64,000 nucleotides of DNA from Cercis canadensis (GCA_003255065.1 QAOA01003578.1:619006-683005); one strand, 5' to 3'. Counted from the first letter of the stretch, positions 24,026-37,461 are shown. Notes: a model not told the origin generated them from the letters alone. Made by a program: numbers and translations.

Positions 24026-24909
24026 ATGTCTTCTTTGGTTTCCTCAGCAGCCACTGCTTCCATTAACCGTGCCACTGTAGCTCAAGCTAGCTCAGTTGCT
24101 CCATTCACTGCCCTTAAATCAACCGCAGCATTCCACGTCACCTGCAAGCTCAATAATGAGATCACCTCCCTCCCCAGCAATGGAGGCAAAGTCCAATGCA
24201 TGCTGGTACAAGACAATTACTTGCACGTCACATTTTGTCACAATCTTGCATAAATGTACACATATATGCATTTGAATTTAATAAAAACAAAAATGTTTAC
24301 ACAAACTCAGATACAGATATGTGCATTGACATGCACAATTGTGTGAGGAAAACTAATGTGCGATTAGCATTACTCATACAAGCATACTTCCAAGCATATA
24401 GGAATTAGGCCTAGAAAAATTACAAGAACATAACCTGTGGTTATGGATTTGCATGGTTGCACTTGCAGGTGTGGCCTCCTCTAGGTAAGAAAATGTTTGA
24501 GACTCTATCATACCTCCCACCTCTCTCACCCGAATCATTGGCTAAAGAAGTTGATTACCTCCTTCGCAAGGGTTGGATTCCTTGCTTGGAATTCGAATTG
24601 GAGGTATGTATTACAATTTTCTTTCATGGTGTGGGATTTGAATAGTTTGCAGGAACTTTTAGATTCAATTCTCAATGCCGTCATATATCAATTTTTTTAA
24701 AAAAAGAATTGCTTTGGTTTCTTATAGTTTTTGTTGTTAACACTAAATGTTTGTTGTTGGTTTGAAGGCAGCATGGTTTCGTGTACCGTGAGAACCACAG
24801 GTCCCCAGGTTACTATGATGGACACTACTGGACAATGTGGAAGTTCCCCATGTTTGGCTGCCAAGTACAGTGCATCAGTTTCGTTGCCTACAAGCCCCCT
24901 GGTTTCTAA
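24026..24909 (+). CDS. rbcS: Rubisco small subunit, three exons, missing 31 internal residues
   Basis: Exons 24026-24205, 24469-24603 and 24772-24909 join to 150 residues. Exon 1 is a complete chloroplast transit peptide ([11 protein letters not shown] to KVQCML), with the mature protein starting near MLVWPP. Exon 2 carries [17 protein letters not shown] and [13 protein letters not shown]. Exon 3 carries [20 protein letters not shown], then KFPMFGC joined directly to [15 protein letters not shown]. The family has 31 residues between these two blocks, and they are still present in the second copy downstream. The loss is 93 bp, in frame, and removes a helix and a core strand of the small subunit. 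All splice sites (GTACAA/CAG, GTATGT/GGCAG) are intact. The small subunit assembles with RbcL in the stroma to form the CO2-fixing holoenzyme; a protein this short would probably not fold or assemble. It could also be an assembly deletion. Confidence 0.85.
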
Positions 24910-26380
24910 ATCTCAGCAACCACAGTGTGATAGGAATTTCCTTTTTCAATTTGCATCGTTTCCCTCTTTTTTCCTTTTTCTGCTTTGTCCGTTTCATGAT
25001 TTTGTATGTGAGTGATGACAGGGCCAAATGTACATAAAAGAGTAAACTACATCAGATAATGTCCTATTATCAAATATATCCTTTTGTTTTTGAAATGTTT
25101 ACTACTTGTCTCTCCCTCATTTCCTCTTTCTCTATCTCTCTATTTGTCTGTATCCTCACAATCCTGATAAGGTGGGATTAAAAAATTGCTGCGAAAGAAC
25201 AATTCTGATCAATCGCATTCAAGTTTTCCTTTCTGAACAATACCATTGAAAATCAACAATAAAGTAATAGTTGAATAAGAAATTAAGATGACTTAAGGAA
25301 GTTTTTTAAAAAAATAAGGTTTCATATCATGTTTATGCAAAAGTCTATGTTCCTAACAGAAGAGCTCCACTTTTGAAGCCAAAATGAGTAGCTTATGTAC
25401 AAGTGATACAAACCTTACTCTATTACTTGGGCAGTAGTTCTCACAATTAGGTTGATGATCTTGGAGATTTTCTTAAATCAACCCTGTTTTTGTCGTAAAG
25501 AAGCAACAACTCATCATAAGATACCTTGGACAAGATCCTCAATAGCCACTTAGCCACTTGATATACTATAATATTTGATTTCCCTATAATTGTGGATCAC
25601 GGGTATAAAATGCAAGAAAATCATGAGATATGTAAGATTCTATGACAATTGAGAGTAATCTTACATTCTATGAAATAAGTTATTTATATGTTTAGTTAAA
25701 GTTAGTGCACTTCTAAATTCCTTTTATAAAAAGTGAGATTTCCTAGCTCTTCTACGGGCTTTAGTTTCAATCATAAGACTTATAGTTCCACTTTTAAAAT
25801 GAGGGAACCAAAACCTACGTCTACAAAAAATAGATAACCAAAATTGCAATTAAGCTAAAATACAATTTGAAGTGTCAAGACAAAGAATGGTATAATAATA
25901 TCAAAGAGGGAAAATTGGAAAGATTTTAGTTGCTAAAGTGTATACCAACCAAGGCCATACGATAATGGTGCGAGCTTATTCTTCCTAATTAGAGTTTCAA
26001 GACAAGTATTATGTCAATAGTTAGATAGGTTTGATACTTTGATTAACTATTTGAAAATGCCGTACATCTTCATTACTTGTTTAGATAGCTTAACAACGTT
26101 GGTACAAAGTGTTCATTTAGCTTATCATTTTATGGATAACCTAAAGACAACAATTGGACGATGTAGTGCTAGTTGTTGCAATGATTGTCTCATAATTGAG
26201 TTTGCATTAGAAAGAGGTTCTTCTCCTTAGAGATTAAGTGATATGTGCTGACAAACAATATGAGGCTCTCTTACCATTCCGCCATAAAAGGGAATGAAGG
26301 ACCAAGAAGAGAGGCTTACCAACAAAAAAGAATAGATCCATAATAGCAATCACATATTCAAGCTCCTATTCCTCTGATGA
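24910..26380. other. Spacer between the two rbcS copies
   Basis: Contains the 3' region of copy 1 and AT-rich DNA. Around 25640 a phrase matches the possible hAT-type MITE at 14979. Around 25795-25856 the sequence resembles the right end of the family B MITE (GGGAACCAAAA and ACCAAAATTGCAATTAAGC), but the match is short. No further exon is seen. Confidence 0.5.
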
Positions 26381-26435
26381 GATAAGATAATGGCCCCTGC
26401 CACGTGGCATAACAGGGCTTTGCTTGATGATAAGG
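26381..26435 (+). promoter_or_regulatory. rbcS copy 2 light-response module: I-box, G-box, I-box
   Basis: GATAAGATAA at 26381-26390, the palindromic G-box GCCACGTGGC at 26399-26408 and GATAAGG at 26429-26435 lie in order within 55 bases. This I-G-I arrangement is the known light-responsive unit of rbcS promoters. A normal TATA box downstream is not clear. TATATAG at 26659-26665 is only about 20 bases from the ATG, too close for a usual leader, so the core promoter may be decayed. Confidence 0.75.
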
Positions 26436-26686
26436 ATTAAGGCATGGATTTCAAACTTGCCTCAATATTGTGGCCATCAAGGTGTAATGTGATCCTCGTA
26501 CCACAATCAAAGGCTAAAAAACACCCAACAATTGGAGCATGAATTTAAGACCACTTTATCAAAAGAATGTCAAGGGAGCAGAGGCAGTGATCTCATTGCA
26601 ATAAAACAGGTTGAGAAAACAGAGAAAGGCTTTTTCAACTGATCACAGTTAAGCACAATATATAGCTATTAGAGCAGATAAGATGC

Positions 26687-28194
<1,508 letters not shown>

Positions 28195-28671
28195 GTTCAA
28201 AGGCTTGATTTCCCTTTTTTCGTCCTTGTGACTGGTTTTGCTTGTTTACTTCTCTAATTGATTTGTTGAAAGAACTGAAACTATGTGTTTTGAAATTGAA
28301 GCTCATGTGTGATGTTCTTGGTTATGGATTGAATGAATGACAAATTTGAAGAATGCCAAATCCAAGAATGGTTAAACGGGATGAATGAGATACATTTAAG
28401 ATAATTGCAAGAAAATTCCTTACATTTGCATGCAATTGGTCAGACAAAAATTGCATAGCCCTTAGTTATACACAGTTTTGTAATATAATTAACTACGAGA
28501 TATTAAGCATGAGAATGTGAATGCGGGTGCTAGACATTAGTGAAGATAATTGCAGCTACAATAATCTATTACAGGATAGGAAAAGGGTAAAACCTGATTC
28601 CTAAATGAAAAGGAAGACGAGATTATACGATTTGAGGAGAAATTCTACATCTACCCTAATAAATTCTATAG
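28195..28671. other. Short convergent spacer
   Basis: Lies between the 3' end of the plus-strand rbcS pseudogene and the 3' end of the minus-strand gene at 28672. It should contain both 3' untranslated regions. Nothing else is visible. Confidence 0.6.
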
Positions 28672-29106
28672 CTACCTTTCTGATGGATTTGGAATTTTCT
28701 TCTTCAAATTCCAGATATCATCATCCCAAAAAACATCATTGTATAATGCACCAAAAGCCTCAGCATTGAAGTCCACGTCCCAAACTGGACACCAAACAGA
28801 GCCCCATGACATTTGCTCATCCACCAAACCATCTTGCAGCCATGGCCAATTCTCCTCTAAATTGCAAGTCCAACCCATCATGTTATCCACTGTTCCCATC
28901 AACCCCACGTCTCTGTTTTCCTTCCTTTCCTCCTCTGCAGCACTCTTACCCACTTTATCTTTCACCTTCTCAATCTCCCTTTTGGGTTTCTTCTTCCCCT
29001 GCATTGCCACCATTGTTGCCACATCCATGCTTGTACCTTCAAATTTAGAAGGATTCAAGTTGCCAGCACTAACCGCACTCACAGTACCTCTTTGCCTCTT
29101 CGTCAT
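28672..29106 (-). CDS. Small tryptophan-rich plant protein of unknown function
   Basis: Single-exon frame of 144 residues starting ATG at 29106. The N-terminal half is basic and hydrophilic, with KKKPKREIEKVKDK around residues 38-51, possibly a nuclear localisation signal. The C-terminal half is acidic and rich in tryptophan (EENWPWLQD, EQMSWGSVWCPVWDVDF, FWDDDIWNL). I do not recognise the family. The biased composition, the well-placed TATA box about 110 bases upstream and the clear two-part design suggest a real gene. It could be a small nuclear or transcription-related protein, but that is a guess. It is convergent with the rbcS pseudogene. Confidence 0.7.
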   Translation of the reverse strand: MTKRQRGTVSAVSAGNLNPSKFEGTSMDVATMVAMQGKKKPKREIEKVKDKVGKSAAEEERKENRDVGLMGTVDNMMGWTCNLEENWPWLQDGLVDEQMSWGSVWCPVWDVDFNAEAFGALYNDVFWDDDIWNLKKKIPNPSER

Positions 29107-29216
29107 CTTGGTGTTTTCTTTCTAGCGATACTGGTACCCAGAAATGAAAGAATAGGTGGCAGGGAGGGAGGGAGGGTTTCGTGAATGGAACTGTAAGATG
29201 GAATTCAGGAGAGAAG

Positions 29217-29230
29217 GATATTTATATATA
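29217..29230 (-). promoter_or_regulatory. TATA box of the tryptophan-rich protein gene
   Basis: On the minus strand the sequence reads TATATATAAATATC about 110 bases before the ATG at 29106. The leader in between is rich in CCCT repeats (complement of the GGGA run at 29161-29176). Confidence 0.6.
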
Positions 29231-30654
29231 GGCAAACCATCAAACAGCTGGTAGGCAAAAATTAGATTTTTCTGACGACTAATTGGTCATGTGAGCAGGC
29301 ATTGTGTTTTTTTGTGTGAGCCTTGTGTGTTCATGTGCAAACGGCATTCCCTATGCGCAATGACAGGAACGTACCGCTGGGGCAACTAAAGGGCCGAACT
29401 CTTCATTTGGACCACTTGTTTATTTATAGCCTATATTCAATAAATTGTTTTGGTCATAAATTAGAGGTAGTGTATATTTGTTTAATTTAGCCGAAATTAA
29501 CAAACTTTCTTAAAGACACCTTCTCAAGATGACTCTCTGTCCATAGCTTTAAGTGAAATCGTGTTTGCAACTTGCAACAAATCCTTTCTTTCTTTCTTTC
29601 CTTTTGGTAACTCTTTTTGTTTTGTTTTTAGTGCAACTTGCAAGCAATTTATAAGCTTCTTTAATGGGCAAACCTAAAGTTAGTAACGAGAGAAGGTGGG
29701 CAAAGATTATCAGCATCCATCCAAAGAATTCATGATTTGTTCATTGTCCATTGTCCATCATATCTTTAAAAGGTTGATTCCTTGTATGCAGAGATAAAGA
29801 TGAGTTTTGCTACCTATGACCATAAACTATCTCATTTTCGATTGAAGATGGTTGAGAAAAATAAAATAATACACATCAATTACTTAAAAAAAAACAAACA
29901 AACTAGAATAAAAATTAAGTTAGAGTTTATGACTAATTTTCAAAACATTTAAGTGATAATTTAGACAGTTAAAGTTACATAATTTTATTTACAAATAAAT
30001 AAAACTAAATTTTTTAAGTCTAATTCAGTCACCATCCCAATAAAAAATAGGATGTGAAGTGAAGATAGTATAGGTAATAGGTTAGGCCGCTATTAGAGGC
30101 AGTTTCGTGAGATTTAAGTTGAGTTCTCTTTCTTTCAGAAAAAGAAAAAGAAAAGTTCATCGAAACTTTAACAACTTTATGGCCTATGGATGGGTCAAGA
30201 AGACGATGCAAGTGTTAGGAGCTATCCAATTGTATGAGAGTTAGTACAATCAATTAGCAGTTTCAAAGATTTTGTCTGTGAGAAGCTAGTGTGTTATCAT
30301 GTCAAAGATCAAAGTTGGGGCTGTGCATGTTGGCCAAGCGGCGGTAGTCGCCAAAATTTGCCAGTGGACAATACAATAGTGTTGGATATTGCCCTTGGGT
30401 GAGTTGTGTTAGATGTGTGCCCTCAACTTGCTCCTTCGAATCGTAAGTTGGATACCTAACGCCTGCTATTGTTATGATTGTTAGTTGTCGGCAGAAACAC
30501 CAAGCTATTGTGACGTCAATACTCGTTATTCTTTAGTAGAATAGTAGCTCACTTCAACCATATTCCCATTTTAGCCCCAACATCCCATGATTGAATTCCT
30601 CCTACTTATACTACTCATTAATGCTATATCTCTTATTTATATATGAAATTTTAT

Positions 30655-30915
30655 GAGAGTTACAATATAATTTTAATATTATTATAAAAATTAAATTACG
30701 CAATATATATTAAGATATAATTTTTTTTATAAAATATAAAAATGACACAATATAAAAAAATGTGTTAAAAAATAATTTTTTTATATTTTTTTATATCATG
30801 TTATTCTTATATTTTATAAGAAATTATGTATTCTGGTACATACTAAATAACTTAATTTTTTAATATCATCGCAATGATACCAAAATCACATTATAAATCT
30901 TATTAAGTCTCATCC
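30655..30915. repeat. AT-rich foldback repeat, family A, copy 3
   Basis: The two halves are inverted copies of each other. The left arm includes AATTAAATTACGCAATATA and AATGACACAATATAAAAAA. The right arm includes TTTTTATATCATGTTATTC and ACATACTAAATAACTTAAT, ending with AATGATACCAAAATCACAT. I infer a non-autonomous palindromic element, with limits approximate. Confidence 0.55.
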
Positions 30916-30954
30916 AACTAAATAAAGATGTAACATAAAAAAAAAAAAAAAAAG

Positions 30955-31130
30955 TAAAAATTGGTCAATTGATTTTTAACACATTTTTTATATTGTGTTA
31001 TTCTTACATTTTATAAAAAATTATATATTTTAACACATACTAAATGACTTATTTTTTTTAAAATTTTTATAATGACATTAAAATTATTAAGTAAGTCTCG
31101 TTTAAACTTATCTAATTGAGAGTGATGTAG
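30955..31130. repeat. AT-rich repeat, family A, single arm
   Basis: Matches the right arm of the copy at 30655-30915: ACATTTTTTATATTGTGTTA, ACACATACTAAATGACTTAT and ATAATGACATTAAAATTAT occur in the same order. Confidence 0.5.
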
Positions 31131-31770
31131 GACTGCACCTCCCTAGATTGTAGCCCTCAATAACAATTTATCTATTTTAAAACATTTTTTATTATCACAA
31201 TTTTGGATAATATAATAATCAGGTTAATGACATGTGGGTCATGTTATTTGATAAGTGATATGACCTTACATTTTGTCAAAAAAATACCAAAATATAGTAT
31301 GTGAAAGTGGTATGCACAGCACCAGTCAATAAGTTGATTCAGGTGATAAAGATAAAATTATTTTATTTATAAATTTTAAATTTAAATTTTACTATTAACA
31401 ATTTTTTTAATAAATAATTTATAAATTCTCGTTAAAATTTATAATATATCATAATTTTAAAATAAAATAATTTTTTATAATAATTTATAAATATTATTAT
31501 AATTTTTTATTAATTTATAGATATTCTCTCTTAAAACTTTTAATCACAAAAAAAACAAGTGGTCTGGACGAGGTCTGGGAAAGATTTGACAGGTGGTTTC
31601 GCCCTTTTTCAATTGGCGTAACCCTCGATGTTCCGCCCTTTACCATAGAAGGACGTGATGATGATACCAAATGGCATTACAGGAAAAAGCAAGCAAGTCC
31701 AAGGGAATCAAAGATAGAAAACTTATATGCAACAACAAATATGTGATTTCATTTTTATATTACTATAAAA

Positions 31771-31773
<3 letters not shown>

Positions 31774-31810
<37 letters not shown>
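31774..31810. repeat. (AT)n microsatellite
   Basis: Uninterrupted AT dinucleotide run of about 37 bases. Confidence 0.9.
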
Positions 31811-31811
<1 letters not shown>

Positions 31812-32049
31812 CAAGAAAAATAGTAGTTAATGATATGAGTTGCAGTATTCCTTATAATGAACATAAATTATTTGTTTTTTCTACGTTTTCTTATTAACAT
31901 TCTTGAACTCAAAGATATACATATTTTAGTCTTAAAAACAAATTAAATTGCTATAAAAACATTGCAACCTCTCCTGTCTCGAGCCACATAACAAAGATGA
32001 TAGTTCATGGGACTAGGATAACTAAATATAAATATATCACTTTTTTTTT

Positions 32050-32125
32050 ATTAGGGATATATAGGGAAGAAAAATAAAATAAGTTTGNATTAGGGATATA
32101 TAGGGAAAAAAATAAAATAAGTTTG
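32050..32125. repeat. Short direct repeat around a single N (assembly join)
   Basis: A 38-base segment beginning ATTAGGGATATATAGGG is repeated immediately after the N at 32088 with a one-base length difference in an A run. Confidence 0.75.
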
Positions 32126-34467
32126 ATGAGTAATGTAATGAAATATATTATTTTTATTGGATATAAGAATTATAAATTTAAATTTAAGATATTAATTATT
32201 TTGAAAGGTGTTTGGACTAGTTATGCAATCTGTGAATTTGTCCCATTTTCTAAGTAGCTAGTTTACAATGAAAAAACAGTTTTCTTGTTTTCTGGTTCTT
32301 TAGTTTAAGCCCAAAGGGCAGCCCTTTCACCATAGGCCCAAAGTCAAATGGGTTGCGAAGAGGCCCATCTTGTTTGGGCTACTAATGTCTACATGGGAGA
32401 CCAAGTGAGATTTACTTTGTGCTACGAAGTGAGATTTAGCTTCTAGAAACAGTAGAAAGAGGAAATGATTAGCATTTTTCTTTGCAAGTTCACTCCTTTA
32501 TTTCCTCCATCTACCTCCGTCTTTCATTTATTATGATATGATTATCTCCATTATATAAAGTGACCATGCCAAACGCCATCAACGAAATTAGCTTCTTGAA
32601 TCACACAGGCCCATAAAAATATCATTTGATGGTTTAGAACAAACAGCTTATGACTGAGTAATATTCAGATCGTCTTTGAAGCTTATGAATTATGTATTCA
32701 AACCCAAAATTATAACAAAAAAAAGAATAGATTCTAATTCAATTAAAAGGTTATAAATCTATGTGAAGTTAATATATTGTTCATCGTAGCATTTGATGGT
32801 ATGGGTGAATCATTATGTCATCTTATATAAGTTTTTTGAGAGCATGATTAATGCTTTAAATTTATTTATACTCTTTTTAAGATCATTCATAAATTTAAGT
32901 CAAGTTATATTAAATAGTGATGAGAGGTGAAATAAATTATTTAAGTTTTAAAACAGGACTTGCCAAGCCTTTTGGTACGTGGAAGTCTTGAGATTTTCGT
33001 AATCAAGTCTTGGACTTTCAAATATTGTGAATGTAAAGATATAAATATTTATCTATTTTAGATCTTCATACTTAATGCAATTTATAGGAGGGAGAAGGCA
33101 ACCGTCATTGTATAGCCTCCAATAATCTAAGAAAAGAAACATTTATAGTTTAAAATCATATAAAATTTTCATAATTATTTTATACTCTTATTTAATAAAA
33201 TGTTACATTCTTTTTTGAAGTACATTTAAATACTCAATTTGTATACCAGATGGCCACATGATTCTCTCTACAAGGAGAGGGTCGTGTGTCTTTGAGGCCT
33301 TGTTTTGACCAAAAAAATAATAATTCAAAGTGTTTCATCTACACAAAGTTATAATTATAAATGTTTTAACAATGAGACTCCTAAAATAGAAATAGCTTGC
33401 ACTGGCTCTATTGAAATGGTCGTATCAGACTAAGATTATGGGTTACCAAAAAAAAAAAAAGATACCCAATAATTTATAGTTCAAAATTGGATAATTCAGA
33501 TAATTGCACATTTAATGAATAAAATGATCATTTAGTCCAAAAACTTACAGTTAGTCACCCTTACCATATCATGTTTTTTACATTAGAACACAAATATGAC
33601 TTTGACATAACATCCAATACCTTCACTATTAAGTATTAAGCCAGTATCTAAAGGCTTATTCCATCATATCTTCAATTAGAACTTGAAAGCAACCATTGAG
33701 GTAGACTAATCACCTCTTAGAAGACCTATTGGAAAAACCCTCACTTGTCAATCTCTAGGATCAAGGCATGGGCTTGACAAAGCAAAGGATGAGAATCTGG
33801 ACTGTGGGCAACAAACATTGTTGATAAAAGAGCAGTGTTTTTTACACCATTTATTTTCCTCATATATATTTTTTTTATCATCCTAGATTCAGTTAAATAC
33901 ACATTCTACAAAATTTAATCGGATTTACTTAATTTTTTTTTTGAAGGGCTCAAATATAATTAGTCTTTTAAGTTGTAGAAATGTGAGAGGAGAGTGGCGC
34001 ATAATTTCATTTCTATTGTACTAGAATTAGTCAGCACAGCTCAGCTGAAGAAGAATTATGATGCCGACATACTAAACATAGTCTGTTAGGTATGTTAGGT
34101 TTGAATTAATTAGACATGTTCTTTGTTAGGTAAATTGCAGTGCAACGTTTTAACAATACTTGTTTTGTTTCTTCATAGAATGTCATTGTGGGTGTGACCA
34201 CAGCCAATTCGGTTGGCTCCACTCTCTCATTTTCATATTTCTTAAGTGGAGATTTGAAATTTTTAAATGATGACGTGGCTTAATAATAACCATCGATAAC
34301 ACTTTAATGAACTTGGACGGCTAGGATTGGTAGGATTGCATTCTCTTATGGTTTCTTTGAAAGTTTAAAAGTAAGAGAAAAGGAAAGGAAATGAGAGGAT
34401 TAAAGTTTTCCTCTCATTTGTTTGGGAGATTTAATTTGAAAGGGGAAATGAATGGGGGGCAAGATGC

Positions 34468-34850
34468 TAATCCCACATTCCTTTTTAAGTGGCATTTATG
34501 TGTTCCTCTAAATTAGGGAGTTTGGATAAGAAAGGAAATAAATTGACTATATTACTCTTATTCATTTTGATTTACATATGTAGATAGCACTTTTCTTTGA
34601 AGTAGCTTGGGGATATTGCTCAAGATTGCAATGCGTGCAGTGACGTTCTATAAATAATTATTTTAAGTTNTAATCCCACATTCCTTTTTAAGTGGCATTT
34701 ATGTGGATAAGAAAGGAAATAAATTGACTATATTACTCTTATTCATTTTGATTTACATATGTAGATAGCACTTTTCTTTGAAGTAGCTTGGGGATATTGC
34801 TCAAGATTGCAATGCGTGCAGTGACGTTCTATAAATAATTATTTTAAGTT
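34468..34850. repeat. Direct repeat around a single N (assembly join)
   Basis: 34468-34669 (202 bases) and 34671-34850 (180 bases) are near copies starting TAATCCCACATTCC and ending TTATTTTAAGTT. The second lacks about 22 bases internally. The internal length difference suggests two alleles placed in series. Confidence 0.8.
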
Positions 34851-34854
34851 TATT

Positions 34855-35005
34855 TTTTGACACATTTTTTTATATTGTGTCGTTCTTGCATTTTATAAAG
34901 AACTGTGTATTTTGACACATTATGAGTGACTCAATTTTTTGATATCTTCACAATTACACCAAAATTACTCTATAAATCTTATTTGAACTCACTCAACTAA
35001 AAAGA
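34855..35005. repeat. AT-rich repeat, family A, single arm
   Basis: Contains the family blocks in order: ACACATTTTTTTATATTGTG, TTTTATAAAGAACTGTGTAT, GTGACTCAATTTTTTGATAT and CACCAAAATTACTCTATAAA. Confidence 0.5.
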
Positions 35006-36460
35006 GTATAGTGAAGTGATAACTTAACCCTCACCTAAATAGAATTTGGTATTGTGTCCTAACAAGGTCAACAACCGCTATTACAAGTCAACTGGCATCT
35101 TCCAAATATACCCGCGAGAAATCATTTGGATGATAGCTAAGTACATTGGCATTGATAATTGTTAGATAACCATCCGCATCAAAGAAGAAAATTCCTTTTA
35201 ACACATACCACGAAAGGAAAAAAACAAAAAGATACACGCACACACACATTTATGTAAAATTAAAGAAAAACAAAATAAGTGACAGAAAGAAAAACAAAAT
35301 ACGAGTAAACGGCAGTGCTATGATCGGTTGGTATTGATATAGTTTTTAAGACTTGTAAATTTTATAGTTAAATTTAAAATTATAACTAAAGTATCAAAAA
35401 AAGAAAATGAGAGGAAAAAAATGCAAAGCATGACAATCATGCTATAAAATTTAAAATTCAAATGACTAAAAAACATGGTACTTCAGATGTGATCTAGTAC
35501 TTAAAATATTTAAATAATTCAACTTCCTTGCCATGTAATAAAAAACATTGTGCTTTATATGTAGATTTAAATGAATAATAACCTCTTCTATTGATTTATC
35601 CACCATTCCTATTTAACCCGAAAAAAAAAATATTTTTTCATTCTTTTCTTGCCGTTTCTTGGTTATGTCCTAGGACTCAGATTCAACCACGTTTCAATTG
35701 GGATATAACATATTCCAACAGGTTTGCCAACCAAGCTCAACCACACAAACAGCCATAGACTTTGGAGACAGACACAGAAATTAGACCGAATAAAGGTCCT
35801 TATTGGGACCAGACCAGCTACAAAGCAAGTGGATCCGTGTTACCAAAAGAGCATCAATCTGTGCCACCATTCCCATCCCCGTTACTTTTTACAGAGCCAG
35901 GTTCGCGTCAAACATAAGCAGATATCTGAAACCTGTGTGACCCAAAGTGACAGAAACATCGTATGAGGGATCAAAACAAGTGACATAACGACAGCGAGAA
36001 TAAGAATTTTTTTTACATAGAAACTTGTTCATGTTCACATTGCATATGACCGACTTGTTCATTTTGTACACAGTTCTCTCCATAAGCCGCAAGCTACATT
36101 TCAAAGACCCCGAAAAGAAAGAAAATGAAAAATTCTCCATCCCCTCAGACTTTTACTTACATTATAAGAGGATGATAAACACTAGACTCAACTCAGAGAG
36201 GGCCAATTCCAACACCAAGATTAACCCTCTCATAAGTAACCTTCCTTGACCACATTATTTGGTCGATATTAGCTACAAGACTGACACATTATGAGATTTA
36301 CAGACACGCTTTTGAATATATACACAATAGGCAAAAGATATTTCCTTCTTTTTCCTCTTCAGAGACTCGCAAAATTCCTCTCCTGGTATCAGAATTACGT
36401 GGTTATATTATGGTGTGAATACTACGCTTCTCTTCTTCTAATGTGATGATGACTTGGGGC

Positions 36461-37457
36461 CTAAGCCAGAGCAGGGATGCTGCAATTTCGCCTATCCCTG
36501 TCAAGGCAATCGAACCCCTCAACTCTCACTGCTGGATTGTTTCCAAAATTGGCTCGAACACAGCCTACTTTCCTTGCAGAAGATGAGGGAGATGATGACA
36601 GTCCCATAGACGGGGTAGGAACCCGCGATGTAGGTGAGACCGGGGAGAACTTCTCATCCCCAAATCGAGCATCCTGAATTAATGGGTTAGCTACTCTGCT
36701 CGGCGGTGACCCACAGAAAAATGGGGGCGACGAGGCTACTTGTGTGCATGATTGTTCTATACCACAACCACCCTGAAACCCAGAAAAAAGTTCAATCAGA
36801 AACAGAACTTTAGTAGCTTATCAGTATTAATCAATCTGTACTTCCCAGAAAAATGAATCCTACGACAAATTTTCTGAAGGAAAATTAGTATGGTCATCAA
36901 CATAATTCAACAGGACACAAAAGACCTCACAATTAGAATTTCTGGAACAAGCAACACAATTTCCATATGACAAAGATCAATATCAGCAACCTTTTTTCTT
37001 TGTTTCCCTTATAGTTATAGATCAGCTACCTAATTGGCTAATTCGAGCATGTAAATTGAACAAATTAAATTTTTTTTATTCTGGATGAGAAAATCAATAG
37101 AGAAAGGGACTACCTTGGTAAGGATGATGTCCAAAGGATCAGCTGCAGATTTTGAATCACATAGCTCAGCGTGGCAACTGCACCAAAAAGAGGGAAATTT
37201 TTCAATAAAAATAGCTTAAATTCAGATCTCAATTTTAAATACAGAATATAAGAAGCAAAGTGAAGAAAAAAAATAAGAGAGCATGTGAAGAAGAGCAATT
37301 ACCTGAGATGCCAACGGAAGGATCTAACAGGGTGGTCATTAACGGCGACGTTTAAGAGGCCGAGGCGCCGAGGCTTTGGGCAAACCACGGGGTCTCTGCT
37401 CATCTCTTCACGGGGTGGTACGACAACGTGTTGTGGCTGGATCGCACAATGGTTCAT
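36461..37457 (-). CDS. Conserved plant protein of unknown function (At5g16110/At3g02555-like)
   Basis: Exons on the minus strand are 37457-37303, 37177-37114 and 36772-36461, joining in phase to 176 residues. Both introns are GT-AG. The N-terminal part holds CPKPRRLGLLN and HPVRSFRWHLSCHAELCDS. The middle has AADPLDIILTK. The C-terminal exon starts GGCGIEQSCTQVASSPPFFC, continues with GSPPSRVANPLIQDARFG and ends VEGFDCLDRDRRNCSIPALA. This C-terminal signature is one I associate with a small plant-specific family of unknown function (Arabidopsis At5g16110 and At3g02555), though I name those from memory. Conserved cysteines and the block-like conservation suggest a structured or metal-binding region, but no function is known. 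Upstream, a GT-AG intron in the leader (37462-38163) is likely. Confidence 0.85.
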
Positions 37458-37461
37458 CTTT

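Larger units (their letters stand above)
29231..36460. other. Seven-kilobase AT-rich spacer, no supported gene
   Basis: Open frames here (such as 30029-30211, 35724-35966, 35889-36140 and 36025-36249) lack recognisable domains. The region holds several AT-rich foldback repeats (30655-30915, 30955-31130, 34855-35005), an (AT)n run, and two assembly joins (N at 32088 and 34670). The part nearest 36460 should contain the 3' untranslated region of the following minus-strand gene. Confidence 0.5.

Noticed and set aside
25795-25856. Possible fourth family B MITE end
   Set aside because: Only about 50 diverged bases resemble the right terminus (GGGAACCAAAA and CCAAAATTGCAATTAAGC); no left end or target duplication was found, so it is mentioned only in the spacer entry.
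26659-26665. TATATAG as the TATA box of rbcS copy 2
   Set aside because: It is about 20 bases before the ATG, which would place the transcription start at or after the start codon.
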